From positions 1 to 25,344 of the forward strand of contig JBMSHD010000015.1 in the NCBI GenBank assembly GCA_049416425.1: a stretch of DNA of 25,344 nt. Reading direction: 5' to 3'. Each line of letters begins with the position of its first letter. Positions within the stretch are counted from its first letter, which is position 1. Source of the stretch: JBMSHD01 sp049416425. GTDB lineage: Bacteria; Pseudomonadota; Gammaproteobacteria; Francisellales; Francisellaceae. The position numbers and the translations under genes were made by a program. Below, piece after piece: positions 1 to 6,979 of the stretch. The notes under the pieces are model-generated. The model saw only the letters and a list, made by a program, of their open reading frames with translations. It was not told the DNA's origin and did no database searches.

Positions 1-248
1 TTTAAGCCCTTATGGTTGCTGACTTCTAAGATTTCAACTTACCAACTTGGGTTTACGTTGGTTTTAGCAGCAACCTAAAACAACGAGTTAAGGCTCATAA
101 TGATGCTAAAGTGCCTGCAACTGCGGGGTTTTTGCCTGCTAAGCTGAAAAGTTATGTTGCTGTTGAAACTAAAGAAAAGGCGATAGCTTTAGAGAAATAT
201 TTTAAAACGGGCTCTGGAAAAGCAGTGGCATTAAAGCGATTTCTTTAA
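1..248 (+). pseudogene. GIY-YIG nuclease family remnant, frameshifted
   Basis: From about position 30 to the stop at 246-248 the third frame encodes the second half of a small GIY-YIG endonuclease domain: a WVYVG motif (the YIG half), then SSNLKQRVKAHN with the expected Arg, a GFLP..LKSYVAV strand, and the family ending EKYFKTGSGKA..LKRFL. An in-frame TAA at 27-29 blocks this frame upstream. Frame 1 just before it reads LLTSK, the expected lead-in to the DFNLPTW that follows in frame 3. This suggests a single-base indel around positions 28-32, so the gene looks inactivated. The true start lies left of the window. Small GIY-YIG proteins of this kind occur as stand-alone genes and in mobile contexts. 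The family call is secure; the pseudogene call is likely. Confidence 0.7.
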
Positions 249-560
249 GTTTCAGTCACTGAGCACATTCGTACCTAGAGAATCTCAAAATCACCAAAAA
301 CACCCCAAAATTTCCCTTTTTACTCTCCAATTCTCTGCTACATGTGAACCAACCTACGCGCGTTGCGCTTCGGATCGGCAGGCGTCGGTCGTGAAGGTAC
401 GTATCTACCAACCCATCTTGTCGCTCCGAAGCAAGTAGTGCGTAGGAGGATGATTTTGACTTAAGTTTTTGCAATTTTGGCATTTTGCTTGCCTTGTCGA
501 AGCCTTGGCGTAGACAGGAGATTCGTTTTTGAAAACCGGGTAGCAGAGTAGTCTTCATTA
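249..560. repeat. Non-genic repeat-like segment with inverted repeats
   Basis: No convincing gene lies here. The minus strand stays open from 558 to 256, but its predicted 100-residue product is low-complexity and basic with no domain I recognise. The segment instead holds inverted repeats. Positions 353-374 and 425-446 are 22-nt arms that pair perfectly over their outer 7 nt (CCTACGC/GCGTAGG) and inner 8 nt (GCTTCGGA/TCCGAAGC), with a 7-nt mismatched middle. A second imperfect hairpin pairs 492-498 with 513-518. Composition at 350-450 is more GC-rich than the flanks. The look is that of a dispersed repetitive element next to a decayed GIY-YIG gene. Copy number cannot be judged from one window. 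Confidence 0.45.
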
Positions 561-603
561 GAGAAATCTCTTGACTTCAACACCTGATATTAGTAACTTT
601 TCA

Positions 604-609
604 TATAAT
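604..609 (+). promoter_or_regulatory. Candidate -10 box for the SRPBCC-MarR pair
   Basis: A consensus TATAAT lies 36 nt upstream of the ATG at 646. The obvious TTGACT at 571-576 is 27 nt away, too far for a standard sigma-70 pair, so the -35 is weak or unknown. The AAGG at 632-635 is the likely ribosome binding site. Confidence 0.4.
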
Positions 610-645
610 ATGTTAGTAATAATAAAATTTTAAGGTAGTTAGCTT

Positions 646-1068
646 ATGTGGGTTAGAGAGTATAGCAAGTTTTATCCGAATGTCTCCGCTGAGGAGATTT
701 GGAAGATATGGGTAGATGTCAACAACTGGCTAAGTTGGCATAGAGATTTGGATTATTGCACGCTTGATGACGATTTCAAGGTGGGAAATCATTTTATGCT
801 GAAACCTAAAGGTGCACCGGCAGTTAAAATTATGCTGACTGAAATTAATGAGATGCAGAATTTTACCGATTGCACAAAGTTTTTTGGCGCTAAAATGTAT
901 GATACCCATAGTATGGAAGTGAAAGATAATGGCGTTCTGCTTTCCAACAAGTTGGTGGTTACTGGGCTCTTAAAAAGACTTTGGATCAAACTTGTGGCAA
1001 AGCATGTTGCAGATACCGTTCCAGATGAAATGGACTCTTTAGTTAACCATGCTAGAAACAAAGGCTGA
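646..1068 (+). CDS. SRPBCC-superfamily small protein
   Basis: A 140-residue protein with the outline of an SRPBCC (START-like, polyketide cyclase/dehydrase) fold. The N-terminal strand is followed by a VSAEEIWKIWVDVNNWLSWH segment, typical of the first helices, then DDDFKVGNHFMLKPKG and LTEINEMQNFTD strands, and a long amphipathic C-terminal helix ending in ADTVPDEMDSLVNHA. Such proteins bind hydrophobic ligands in a deep pocket; the ligand cannot be told from sequence. There is no signal peptide, so it should be cytoplasmic. The ATG at 646 follows AAGG with a 10-nt spacer. A MarR regulator starts 5 nt after its stop, so the two are almost certainly co-transcribed. The family call rests on pattern recognition of a divergent fold. 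Confidence 0.7.
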   Translation: MWVREYSKFYPNVSAEEIWKIWVDVNNWLSWHRDLDYCTLDDDFKVGNHFMLKPKGAPAVKIMLTEINEMQNFTDCTKFFGAKMYDTHSMEVKDNGVLLSNKLVVTGLLKRLWIKLVAKHVADTVPDEMDSLVNHARNKG

Positions 1069-1073
1069 AAGAT

Positions 1074-1520
1074 ATGACAAATCCATCATTTGGCTTTGAT
1101 ACACCTGAAGATAGCCCTGGTTTTTTGCTGTGGCAGACAACCATTTCTTGGCAACGCATGATCAAGAAAGCATTGGAGCCACATGATATCTCCCATGCTC
1201 AGTTTGTTATTATGGCTATATTGCTTTGGTGGCATGGCCAGAAGAAAGAAGTAACCCAAATTGATATTGTCACAATGTCTAAACTAGATAAGATGACGGT
1301 TTCGAAATCATTAAAGAAATTGGTTGGGATGGATTTAGTATCAAGACATGAACACTCCAAGGACGCCCGAGCTAAATCGGTACAATTAACAAAATCAGGG
1401 TTGGATTTAACACATGAGTTGGTGCCAATTGTTGAAGACATCGATACAGATTTTTTTGGTCGGCTGCCTAAAGAGAAAGAGCATGATTTAATCAAGGTCT
1501 TGCAAAGATTAACGGCATAA
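1074..1520 (+). CDS. MarR-family transcriptional regulator
   Basis: A 148-residue winged-helix regulator. The dimerisation helices are at about 12-35, a helix-turn-helix lies around residues 60-90 (TQIDIVTMSKLDKMTVSKSLKKL), and the wing follows at about 92-112 with the family signature DARAKSVQLTKSGLDL. The C-terminal helices (about 115-148) complete the dimer interface. MarR proteins normally bind palindromic operators near their own operon and release DNA on binding phenolic or other small ligands. Its position 5 nt after an SRPBCC gene suggests the two respond to, or bind, related small hydrophobic molecules; that link is inference. No strong Shine-Dalgarno precedes the ATG, which fits translational coupling to the upstream gene. 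Confidence 0.88.
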   Translation: MTNPSFGFDTPEDSPGFLLWQTTISWQRMIKKALEPHDISHAQFVIMAILLWWHGQKKEVTQIDIVTMSKLDKMTVSKSLKKLVGMDLVSRHEHSKDARAKSVQLTKSGLDLTHELVPIVEDIDTDFFGRLPKEKEHDLIKVLQRLTA

Positions 1521-1613
1521 GATAACAGACATTGATGTTTATCGGTTGTTAGAGGATGGCATTCTGCCTTATGAATCAGCAGATATTCCATGCGCTTGAC
1601 CAATAACCCGCGT

Positions 1614-1627
1614 ATACTTTTAAGTAT
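1614..1627. promoter_or_regulatory. Small palindrome in the dgt promoter region
   Basis: ATACTT, two T, then AAGTAT form a perfect 6-bp dyad 25 nt before the dgt-like start codon. It overlaps the only promoter-like boxes seen there (TTGACC at 1596-1601, TATACT at 1613-1618, TATGAT at 1625-1630), so it could be an operator. No -35/-10 pair here has ideal spacing. Confidence 0.3.
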
Positions 1628-1652
1628 GATTTATTGAAACCGACCAAAATGC

Positions 1653-3020
1653 ATGACAAGGATTAAGCTTTATCATAAACAGGACTTCTATCGTCCTTTG
1701 AAGGAATCCGATGATAAAATGAATTTTCCGCCGTTTCGTCGCGATTATGCCCGCGTTATTCATTCTGCGTCTTTCAGACGGCTTCAGGGAAAAACTCAGA
1801 TTTTTCCATCGTTTGAGAGTGATTTTTTTAGAAACCGCCTGACGCACTCGCTTGAAGTCGCCCAAATCGCCAAATCGATCGTGCTGGCATTAAATGTACA
1901 ATATGGGCTTGATATCGATGATGATCTGGTGGAGGCCGCGGCTTTGAGCCATGACATCGGTCATCCGCCATTTGGACATAATGGGGAGAAGGCGCTGCAT
2001 GACAAGATGCTAACCTTCGGTGGTTTTGAGGGTAATGCCCAGACATTGAGACTGCTTGCCAAAACCGAGAAAAAAGTCTATCAGGGCATCGAACCGGTTG
2101 AATCTGGCAAGGACAATCGTCATGGTCTTAATATGACTTATCGTACGTTAGCGGCGGTGTTGAAATATGACCATCAGTTGCCCCCCTATGTGATCAACGT
2201 TTCTGCCAATCCGATCAAAGGCTATTATGCGCATGAGAAGAGCCTGGTTGATGCCATTAAAAAACACGTGCTGGAACCTTATGCTGAAGCCGCCTATGCC
2301 AATAAAACGTTTAAGACAATAGAGTGTCAGATCATGGATGTTGCCGATGACATTGCCTATTCTACCTATGATATAGAAGATGCCTTTAAAGGCGGTTTTC
2401 TTGATCCTTTGTCTATGGTCAATGCTGATATCAGGCTGCTGCAAAAAGTTCAAAGCGAGGCGGCGGCTCGTGATCTTGATGTGTCTATCGACGATATCAA
2501 AGCCATTTTGCGATCGATTTTTGACGGCATTATTGACTTTGATGGCAGATCGGATGTGATCTATCAGGAATCAAGAAAGTTGGCGAACTCCAGCTATCTG
2601 CGGACGCGTTTTACCTCAAATCTGGTGCATTTTTGTCTGAAGCACGTTGAATTCGAGCTTGATATGGATTGTCCTGTGTTGTCGCAGGTCAGGTTGAATG
2701 CAGCGGTCTACAAGCAGGTTGAGATCTTGAAGTTGTTTGTCTATTTTTCAGTGATCAGTGCACCAAAGATGAATATCATTCGTTTTCGAGGGCGGGATAT
2801 TATTCATGCTCTTTTTGATATTTTGATTGAAAGTCAGGAAGAAAACACACTTCTGCCAGATGATATCGGTGAGGTTTTTTATGCTTTTGATGCCGATGAT
2901 GAGTTTAACCGGACGCGAGTCATCAGTGATTTCATTGCCAGCATGACCGATCGCTATGCCATTGAGCTTTACAGCCGCTTTAAATCAAACTCACCACAGA
3001 CTATTTTTAAACCGGTATAA
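1653..3020 (+). CDS. dgt: dGTPase-like dNTP triphosphohydrolase (HD domain)
   Basis: A 455-residue HD-superfamily enzyme predicted to split dNTPs into deoxynucleoside and triphosphate in the cytoplasm, limiting dNTP pools. The N-terminus carries the family block FRRLQGKTQIFP (41-52) and NRLTHSLEVAQIA, with the first metal-ligand His at 65. The HD pair lies in ALSHDIGHPPFGHNGE (His100-Asp101, His104). A later Asp appears in the MDVADDIAYSTYDIEDAF block near residues 226-243, which is the second conserved Dgt motif. Length is close to the family norm, slightly shorter than E. coli Dgt. The ATG at 1653 gives the natural N-terminus, although no clear Shine-Dalgarno precedes it; Met23 is an alternative. 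It is monocistronic and converges on the moeB-like gene 64 nt away. Confidence 0.88.
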   Translation: MTRIKLYHKQDFYRPLKESDDKMNFPPFRRDYARVIHSASFRRLQGKTQIFPSFESDFFRNRLTHSLEVAQIAKSIVLALNVQYGLDIDDDLVEAAALSHDIGHPPFGHNGEKALHDKMLTFGGFEGNAQTLRLLAKTEKKVYQGIEPVESGKDNRHGLNMTYRTLAAVLKYDHQLPPYVINVSANPIKGYYAHEKSLVDAIKKHVLEPYAEAAYANKTFKTIECQIMDVADDIAYSTYDIEDAFKGGFLDPLSMVNADIRLLQKVQSEAAARDLDVSIDDIKAILRSIFDGIIDFDGRSDVIYQESRKLANSSYLRTRFTSNLVHFCLKHVEFELDMDCPVLSQVRLNAAVYKQVEILKLFVYFSVISAPKMNIIRFRGRDIIHALFDILIESQEENTLLPDDIGEVFYAFDADDEFNRTRVISDFIASMTDRYAIELYSRFKSNSPQTIFKPV

Positions 3021-3084
3021 GTTGCGAGGATCACCCTCTTCGCAGATTATGAGTGTTTTTGAGAAAATAAAACAGCCAATGAGA

Positions 3085-4137
3085 TCAATTGGCATTAAAA
3101 AATCCGCTGAACAAAATCTTTTTATAGCCTAAATTGTTCATATGAATGGCTGCTTCCTTACTTCTGATGCCAGCCTTGCAAAATAAGGCAATGGTATGAT
3201 TTTTCTTGGTAAATTCGGTGAAATCATCACAAGCCAGAAAATCACTTAAAGGTATATGAATGAAAGGATAGGGCAGCGGATTAAGCTCAATTTCCCAGGC
3301 TTCTCGAACATCGAAGATGACATCGGCATCATGATTCAAGTGATCCATATCGACCCAGGAAACATCCAAGGCGTCATGCTGATGACGCTTAGTGACAGGG
3401 CGATAGGCCTGCTGCAAACAGCCGCTGCAATTGGCGCGTTGTGGATAGGAGAAATACTGCCATTTTAAGCGATCACCGTCAAAGCACATAAGCTCGGTTG
3501 AGATGGCTTTTTCCAACAGGAAGTTAAGTGCCATTGTTGCGGCCATAGTTCCAACCACACCGACAACAGCACCGATGATACCAGCCTCGGCACAACTTGG
3601 GGATAAGTGTGCCGGTGGCGGGGATTCGTACAAACAGCGATAGCAGCGCGTCTTGCTGTCGAAGAATGCCAGCTGTGCTTGAGATTTCAGAACGCTGGCA
3701 CTGATAAAAGGTTTGGATAAGCGACAGCAGACATCACTGATTAGAAAACGAGTCTCATAGTTGTCACTGCCATCAATAACAAGATCACAATGGCTAAAAC
3801 AATCCATAGCCAGATCAAAATCAAGACGCTGATCAATAGGGGTAATTTCAATTTCAGCATTTAGACCTTTGAGCCGATTTTTCGCTTGTTTAACCTTGAG
3901 CTGCCCAATATTCGCCTCGCTAAAAAGAATCTGGCGTTGCAGGTTGGACAGTGAAACGACATCGAAATCGATCAGTGTCAGTCTGCCGATTCCAGCCGCT
4001 GTGAGATAGAGCGCCAATGGTGAGCCGATACCGCCACAACCGATAATGCAAACCGAGGCATTTTTCAGTTTTTTCTGACCATCGATGCCGATTACCGAGA
4101 AGTGGCGCTGATAACGCTGTAATTCTGACTCTGTCAT
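3085..4137 (-). CDS. moeB: MoeB/ThiF-type E1-like protein with C-terminal rhodanese
   Basis: 350 residues. Residues about 5-245 form an E1-like adenylyltransferase: the nucleotide loop GCGGIGSP (33-40), the LIDFDVVSLSNLQRQ block (55-69), DGSDNYETR (122-130), zinc-binding Cys pairs at 165/168 and 237/240, and a candidate catalytic Cys182 in PSCAEAGIIGA. Residues about 258-346 are a rhodanese domain with active-site loop CKAGIRS (Cys320). Such proteins adenylate the C-terminal glycine of a ubiquitin-like sulfur carrier (MoaD, ThiS or a relative), and the rhodanese can supply sulfur as persulfide, as in MOCS3/Uba4-type fusions. No molybdopterin or thiamine gene is nearby, so the carrier partner is unknown. 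AAAGG lies 11 nt before the ATG. It sits 81 nt after the CBS gene on the same strand. Confidence 0.85.
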   Translation of the reverse strand: MTESELQRYQRHFSVIGIDGQKKLKNASVCIIGCGGIGSPLALYLTAAGIGRLTLIDFDVVSLSNLQRQILFSEANIGQLKVKQAKNRLKGLNAEIEITPIDQRLDFDLAMDCFSHCDLVIDGSDNYETRFLISDVCCRLSKPFISASVLKSQAQLAFFDSKTRCYRCLYESPPPAHLSPSCAEAGIIGAVVGVVGTMAATMALNFLLEKAISTELMCFDGDRLKWQYFSYPQRANCSGCLQQAYRPVTKRHQHDALDVSWVDMDHLNHDADVIFDVREAWEIELNPLPYPFIHIPLSDFLACDDFTEFTKKNHTIALFCKAGIRSKEAAIHMNNLGYKKILFSGFFNAN

Positions 4138-4218
4138 AGTTTGATGGTGCCTTTGAGAAATTAGATCTTAAAGAGTATGGCATAGCGTGAAGGCGGTGGC
4201 AATGTTTCAACATTACAA

Positions 4219-4656
4219 CTATTGACTGATATAGTGAACCAGGCTTTCAACTTCGTGCTGTTTTTCCTGATAGCGGGTGGAGGCCCATTTTGCCATATCA
4301 CCAATGGACAGAAGCCCGATAAAGATCTCTCCATCATAGACCGGAAGGTGTCTTATTCTTTTTTCCGTCATGATCATCAAAGCCTCTGCTGCAGTGGTTT
4401 CTGTCGATACTACCAGCAGGGATTCACTCATAACGGCAGAGACTTTTGTCTTTTCGATATCAAGATTTTTTGCCAGTACTTTAAATAACATATCTCGCTC
4501 GGTAATGATGCTGCATATTTTATCACCGTCTTTGACCAAAAGGGAGCCGACACGATTATTTGCCATTTTTTTTGCCGCCTCTAACAGCATGGCATCTGGC
4601 GAAATCTCATGAATGACTTTGTCTCTGTTAATGATGTCTTTAAGTTTACTGCGCAT
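4219..4656 (-). CDS. CBS-domain pair protein
   Basis: A 145-residue protein made of two tandem CBS motifs (about 8-65 and 75-132) with almost nothing else. The first holds AAKKMANNRVGSLLV and IITERDML, the second AEALMIMTEKRIRHLPV and LLSIGDM. These are the hallmark CBS core with the R/H-x-L-P-V strand and the S/T-x-x-D nucleotide-phosphate contact. Stand-alone CBS pairs bind adenosine nucleotides and act as energy sensors or modulators of partner proteins; the partner is not identifiable here. Translation is well supported: a perfect AGGAGG precedes the ATG by 6 nt. A good promoter (4710-4738) lies upstream in a shared divergent region. The moeB-like gene follows on the same strand and may be read through. 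Confidence 0.9.
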   Translation of the reverse strand: MRSKLKDIINRDKVIHEISPDAMLLEAAKKMANNRVGSLLVKDGDKICSIITERDMLFKVLAKNLDIEKTKVSAVMSESLLVVSTETTAAEALMIMTEKRIRHLPVYDGEIFIGLLSIGDMAKWASTRYQEKQHEVESLVHYISQ

Positions 4657-4709
4657 GACAATCCTCCTGAAAATGCTTTATAAATGCGGTATCTGCTTTT
4701 TGTATATCC

Positions 4710-4738
4710 AGTGTAGTCGGCAAATCACCGCGATGCAA
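4710..4738 (-). promoter_or_regulatory. Sigma-70-type promoter of the CBS gene
   Basis: Read on the minus strand: TTGCAT at 4738-4733, a 17-nt spacer, then TACACT at 4715-4710. It faces the CBS gene, whose ATG is about 55 nt downstream. Confidence 0.55.
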
Positions 4739-4760
4739 AAGCGTTCATAAGCTTATCGAC

Positions 4761-4795
4761 TTAAGCTTAAAAAGCCGGTGGCTAAATGATATAAT
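4761..4795 (+). promoter_or_regulatory. Candidate promoter/operator region of the small membrane protein
   Basis: A consensus TATAAT at 4790-4795 lies 36 nt before the ATG at 4832. The -35 is poor. Just upstream is a perfect 10-bp palindrome, TTAAGCTTAA, at 4761-4770, and a second AAGCTT copy at 4749-4754. Paired AAGCTT-centred sites between divergent genes could be a shared operator; this is inference. Confidence 0.35.
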
Positions 4796-4831
4796 TATCA
4801 CATCATGCCATCAGCATAGGATGTATTGAAA

Positions 4832-5026
4832 ATGTTGTCTGCCTTCTTGTTAGCTCTTGTTATTGCCTTAGCCGCCAGCTGGATCATTACCCGTATTCTC
4901 TATAGAATGACAAAAACGCGAGCCGGACAAAAAGATCGACTGATCAATGCGGCTATTGTGGCCTTGAGCTTTTTTTGCATCTCATCGTTTTGCTACGTGA
5001 TTTTCTTGAACTTTTTTGGCTCATGA
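4832..5026 (+). CDS. Small two-helix membrane protein
   Basis: A 64-residue hydrophobic protein with two predicted transmembrane helices (about 2-24 and 38-60) separated by a short basic loop (RMTKTRAGQKDR), so both termini probably face the same side with the loop cytoplasmic. I do not recognise a family. The ATG at 4832 is preferred because AGGA at 4818-4821 is 10 nt upstream; a TTG at 4826 in the same frame would add two residues. It is transcribed divergently from the CBS gene and converges on the flavodoxin gene, with the two 3' ends overlapping by 6 nt. The small size makes the call moderate, though a start with a Shine-Dalgarno and clean helix pattern support a real gene. Confidence 0.6.
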   Translation: MLSAFLLALVIALAASWIITRILYRMTKTRAGQKDRLINAAIVALSFFCISSFCYVIFLNFFGS

Positions 5027-5587
5027 TAGCCGCCTGACAAAGTAAGCAATGCGTTGACCAAAAAGCTCGGCTGTTCTTTTATCTCCAGTCGGTGGTGTAT
5101 TTTCTGGAGAATCATTTTCAGATTGTGTCATAAGACCCAACGATGATCCCATTCGATTTAATGCCTCACTATGACCGCTATCAATGCCGTCGGTACCAGA
5201 GGTGTTATCGACGCCCAAAGACAGCCATATCATTCCCTGTTGACAGGCAAACGTGCATAGCTGCATCAATACGTTGAATTTGTCGCCACTCAACGATCCT
5301 GAATTGGTGAAACCGGCGGCGAGTTTATCCTTCCAGCTCTTGTTGATCCATATCTTGGATGCCTCATCCATGAATTTTTTAAACTGCCATGGTACTGATC
5401 CCATATAGGTTGGCGCACCAAAGACAATGGCGTCATATTCGTTTAATATGCCGGAGTCGTTGAGCTCATCGACACTGATCAGGCTGGCAAAGACGTCTTT
5501 TGTATCATCAATACCGGCTTTTATGTGTTCAGCAATTTTTTTGGTATGTCCAAAACCACTGAAATAGACAATGGCAATATTCTTCAT
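5021..5587 (-). CDS. Flavodoxin-like NAD(P)H:quinone/FMN reductase
   Basis: 188 residues with a flavodoxin fold. The phosphate-binding loop is at residues 8-18 (YFSGFGHTKKI, the S/T-x-x-G-x-T pattern), followed by the FMN-ring loop YDAIVFGAPTYMGSVPWQFKKFMDEAS (about 50-76) and the third FMN-contact loop FTNSGSLSGDK (about 93-103). This pattern matches the WrbA/flavodoxin-like oxidoreductase group, which binds FMN and transfers electrons from NAD(P)H, often to quinones. The substrate cannot be assigned. It is too different from WrbA to give that symbol with confidence. It is cytoplasmic, with no signal peptide. It appears monocistronic, and its end overlaps that of the small membrane-protein gene by 6 nt. 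Confidence 0.85.
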   Translation of the reverse strand: MKNIAIVYFSGFGHTKKIAEHIKAGIDDTKDVFASLISVDELNDSGILNEYDAIVFGAPTYMGSVPWQFKKFMDEASKIWINKSWKDKLAAGFTNSGSLSGDKFNVLMQLCTFACQQGMIWLSLGVDNTSGTDGIDSGHSEALNRMGSSLGLMTQSENDSPENTPPTGDKRTAELFGQRIAYFVRRLS

Positions 5588-5719
5588 GCTGCAATTGATT
5601 CTTATTATTTATCACAACTCAGAGTTTATCATGCCTAAGCTCTAACGGATAGAGAATCATGCATAATGGGCTTTGAGCTTTATCATCTAGCAAAAACTAT
5701 GGAAAAATTAAGATAAAAA

Positions 5720-5796
5720 TGGTAGCTACGACTGGACTTGAACCAGTGACCCCAGCATTATGAATGCTGTGCTCTAACCAGCTGAGCTACGTAGCC
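5720..5796 (-). tRNA. tRNA-Met (CAT), elongator type
   Basis: A 77-nt cloverleaf with encoded CCA. The acceptor 5' arm is GGCTACG, D stem GCTC/GAGC, anticodon stem CAGCA/TGCTG with loop TTCATAA (anticodon CAT), T arm ACTGG-TTCAAGT-CCAGT, and acceptor 3' arm CGTAGCT. It is close to E. coli elongator tRNA-Met throughout, but position 72 is T, so the first pair is G1-U72 wobble instead of G1-C72. It lacks the three G-C pairs of an initiator. A CAT anticodon could also be tRNA-Ile2, but the body matches tRNA-Met. Confidence 0.95.
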
Positions 5797-5809
5797 ACGA
5801 CAAGCACGA

Positions 5810-5838
5810 ATTATTATCAAGAATGGACTTGATGTCAA
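5810..5838 (-). promoter_or_regulatory. Promoter of tRNA-Met
   Basis: Minus strand: a consensus TTGACA at 5838-5833, 17-nt spacer, AATAAT at 5815-5810. The expected start lies a few nucleotides before the tRNA 5' end at 5796. Confidence 0.65.
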
Positions 5839-5887
5839 CTCTTTTTTTGACCATAGTAGAAAAATTTTCGACAGTCGATGAAATTGT

Positions 5888-5936
5888 GCTGCAATTTGCT
5901 TATAAAATAGCTATAATGCAAGCTCGCTATTGCAGC
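5888..5936 (+). promoter_or_regulatory. Promoter of the proQ-like gene flanked by an inverted repeat
   Basis: CTGCAA at 5889-5894, 17-nt spacer, then a consensus TATAAT at 5912-5917. The predicted leader is about 100 nt. An 8-bp inverted repeat, GCTGCAAT at 5888-5895 and ATTGCAGC at 5929-5936, brackets the -10 region and could be an operator. Confidence 0.5.
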
Positions 5937-6021
5937 AATTTAATCGTTGTGGTGTCGACCTCGGGTTGATTGCAGTTGAAAAATAAAATTGAGTAAATAA
6001 TACAAAACATAGGATTAATAC

Positions 6022-6867
6022 ATGTCTGGTGGTAGAGATAAACTGACAGATTTCTCGTTACTGAAGTCTTTAATTGGCAGCAATAAAACCTTGAAAGAAA
6101 AAACGGATCGCCTACGTCATGCCAGAAAGTCGGCTATCAATAAAAGCAGCGAGCAAAGCAAAAGTGTACATGAAGCTGAAAATAGACCGGTGAGAAACCG
6201 CCCAGCTCATAGCAATAACAGAAATATACGCAGAAACAAAGATTCACAACAGGTCTTTGGACATGTGATCAGAGCGCCGCAATTTGGACAGAAGCTGGCG
6301 GCAGAAGAGCTGATGATTGAGGCGCCTGCTACCCAGGAAGAGGATATTATCGTCACCATCAATCCTGAGAAACAGAGAATCAAGGCCGAACAGCAGTTGT
6401 TCACCTGGTTGTGCAGACGTTTTCCAAAATGTTTCAATCCTAAAGATAAGAAGCCGTTGAAGATCGGCATCAGTGATGATATCGAAGTGATCTATAAAAA
6501 CGAATTTCTAGTGCCGGTTGATAAATACATTCTGCGTAATGTCTTGAGACGTTATGTCGGTGATAAGCGTTATCAAAATGCCGTGCTTTCTCATCAGAAG
6601 CGTTATGATTTACATGGCAATATACGCGAAGAATTCAGCGATCAGCATATCGATCATGCCAAAAAACGCATCGATGAGATCAGCGAAAAAGCCTATCTGC
6701 GTTCACAAGGTATCGATATCAAGACCTATTATCAGCAGAAACGGGAAGACGAAAAAAAAGAAGCGCAGCTGAAAAAAAATCAGCAGCAGAGCACGGATGA
6801 AGCAGATACGATTTCATCTGCTGAAACCCTCGATAATAATGACAATCCATCCAGCGATAAACCTTAG
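6022..6867 (+). CDS. proQ: ProQ/FinO-domain RNA chaperone
   Basis: A 281-residue protein with a central FinO/ProQ domain at about 122-210. Typical features are WLCRRFPKCFNP (129-140), KPLKIGISDDI (144-154), LRNVLRRYVGDKRY (171-184) and the R-x-D-L-x-G-N motif as KRYDLHGN (193-200). This fold binds structured sRNAs and mRNA 3' ends. Residues 1-120 are a long, polar, mostly disordered extension rich in Arg, Asn and Lys, and residues about 210-281 form a charged tail (KKRIDEISEKA, QQKREDEKKEAQLKK) likely to be coiled-coil then disordered. E. coli ProQ has its FinO domain at the N-terminus, so the N-terminal extension here is a different layout. It has its own promoter, divergent from tRNA-Met, and precedes prfC by 112 nt. 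Confidence 0.85.
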   Translation: MSGGRDKLTDFSLLKSLIGSNKTLKEKTDRLRHARKSAINKSSEQSKSVHEAENRPVRNRPAHSNNRNIRRNKDSQQVFGHVIRAPQFGQKLAAEELMIEAPATQEEDIIVTINPEKQRIKAEQQLFTWLCRRFPKCFNPKDKKPLKIGISDDIEVIYKNEFLVPVDKYILRNVLRRYVGDKRYQNAVLSHQKRYDLHGNIREEFSDQHIDHAKKRIDEISEKAYLRSQGIDIKTYYQQKREDEKKEAQLKKNQQQSTDEADTISSAETLDNNDNPSSDKP

Positions 6868-6979
6868 CTTTCCTCACTTTTCATTCACTTTTTGAATTTT
6901 ATTTCAGTCGAAGATCACAATTTATTGTTGATCATCGGCCAAGTCTTGGATCATTGACCCAATTTGCTAAGGAAGAAAC

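Noticed and set aside
256..558. A 100-residue minus-strand gene
   Set aside because: No ribosome binding site, no recognisable domain, and its codons run through inverted repeats.
571..609. TTGACT at 571 and TATAAT at 604 as one promoter
   Set aside because: The spacer is 27 nt, too long for sigma-70; only the -10 is kept as a candidate.
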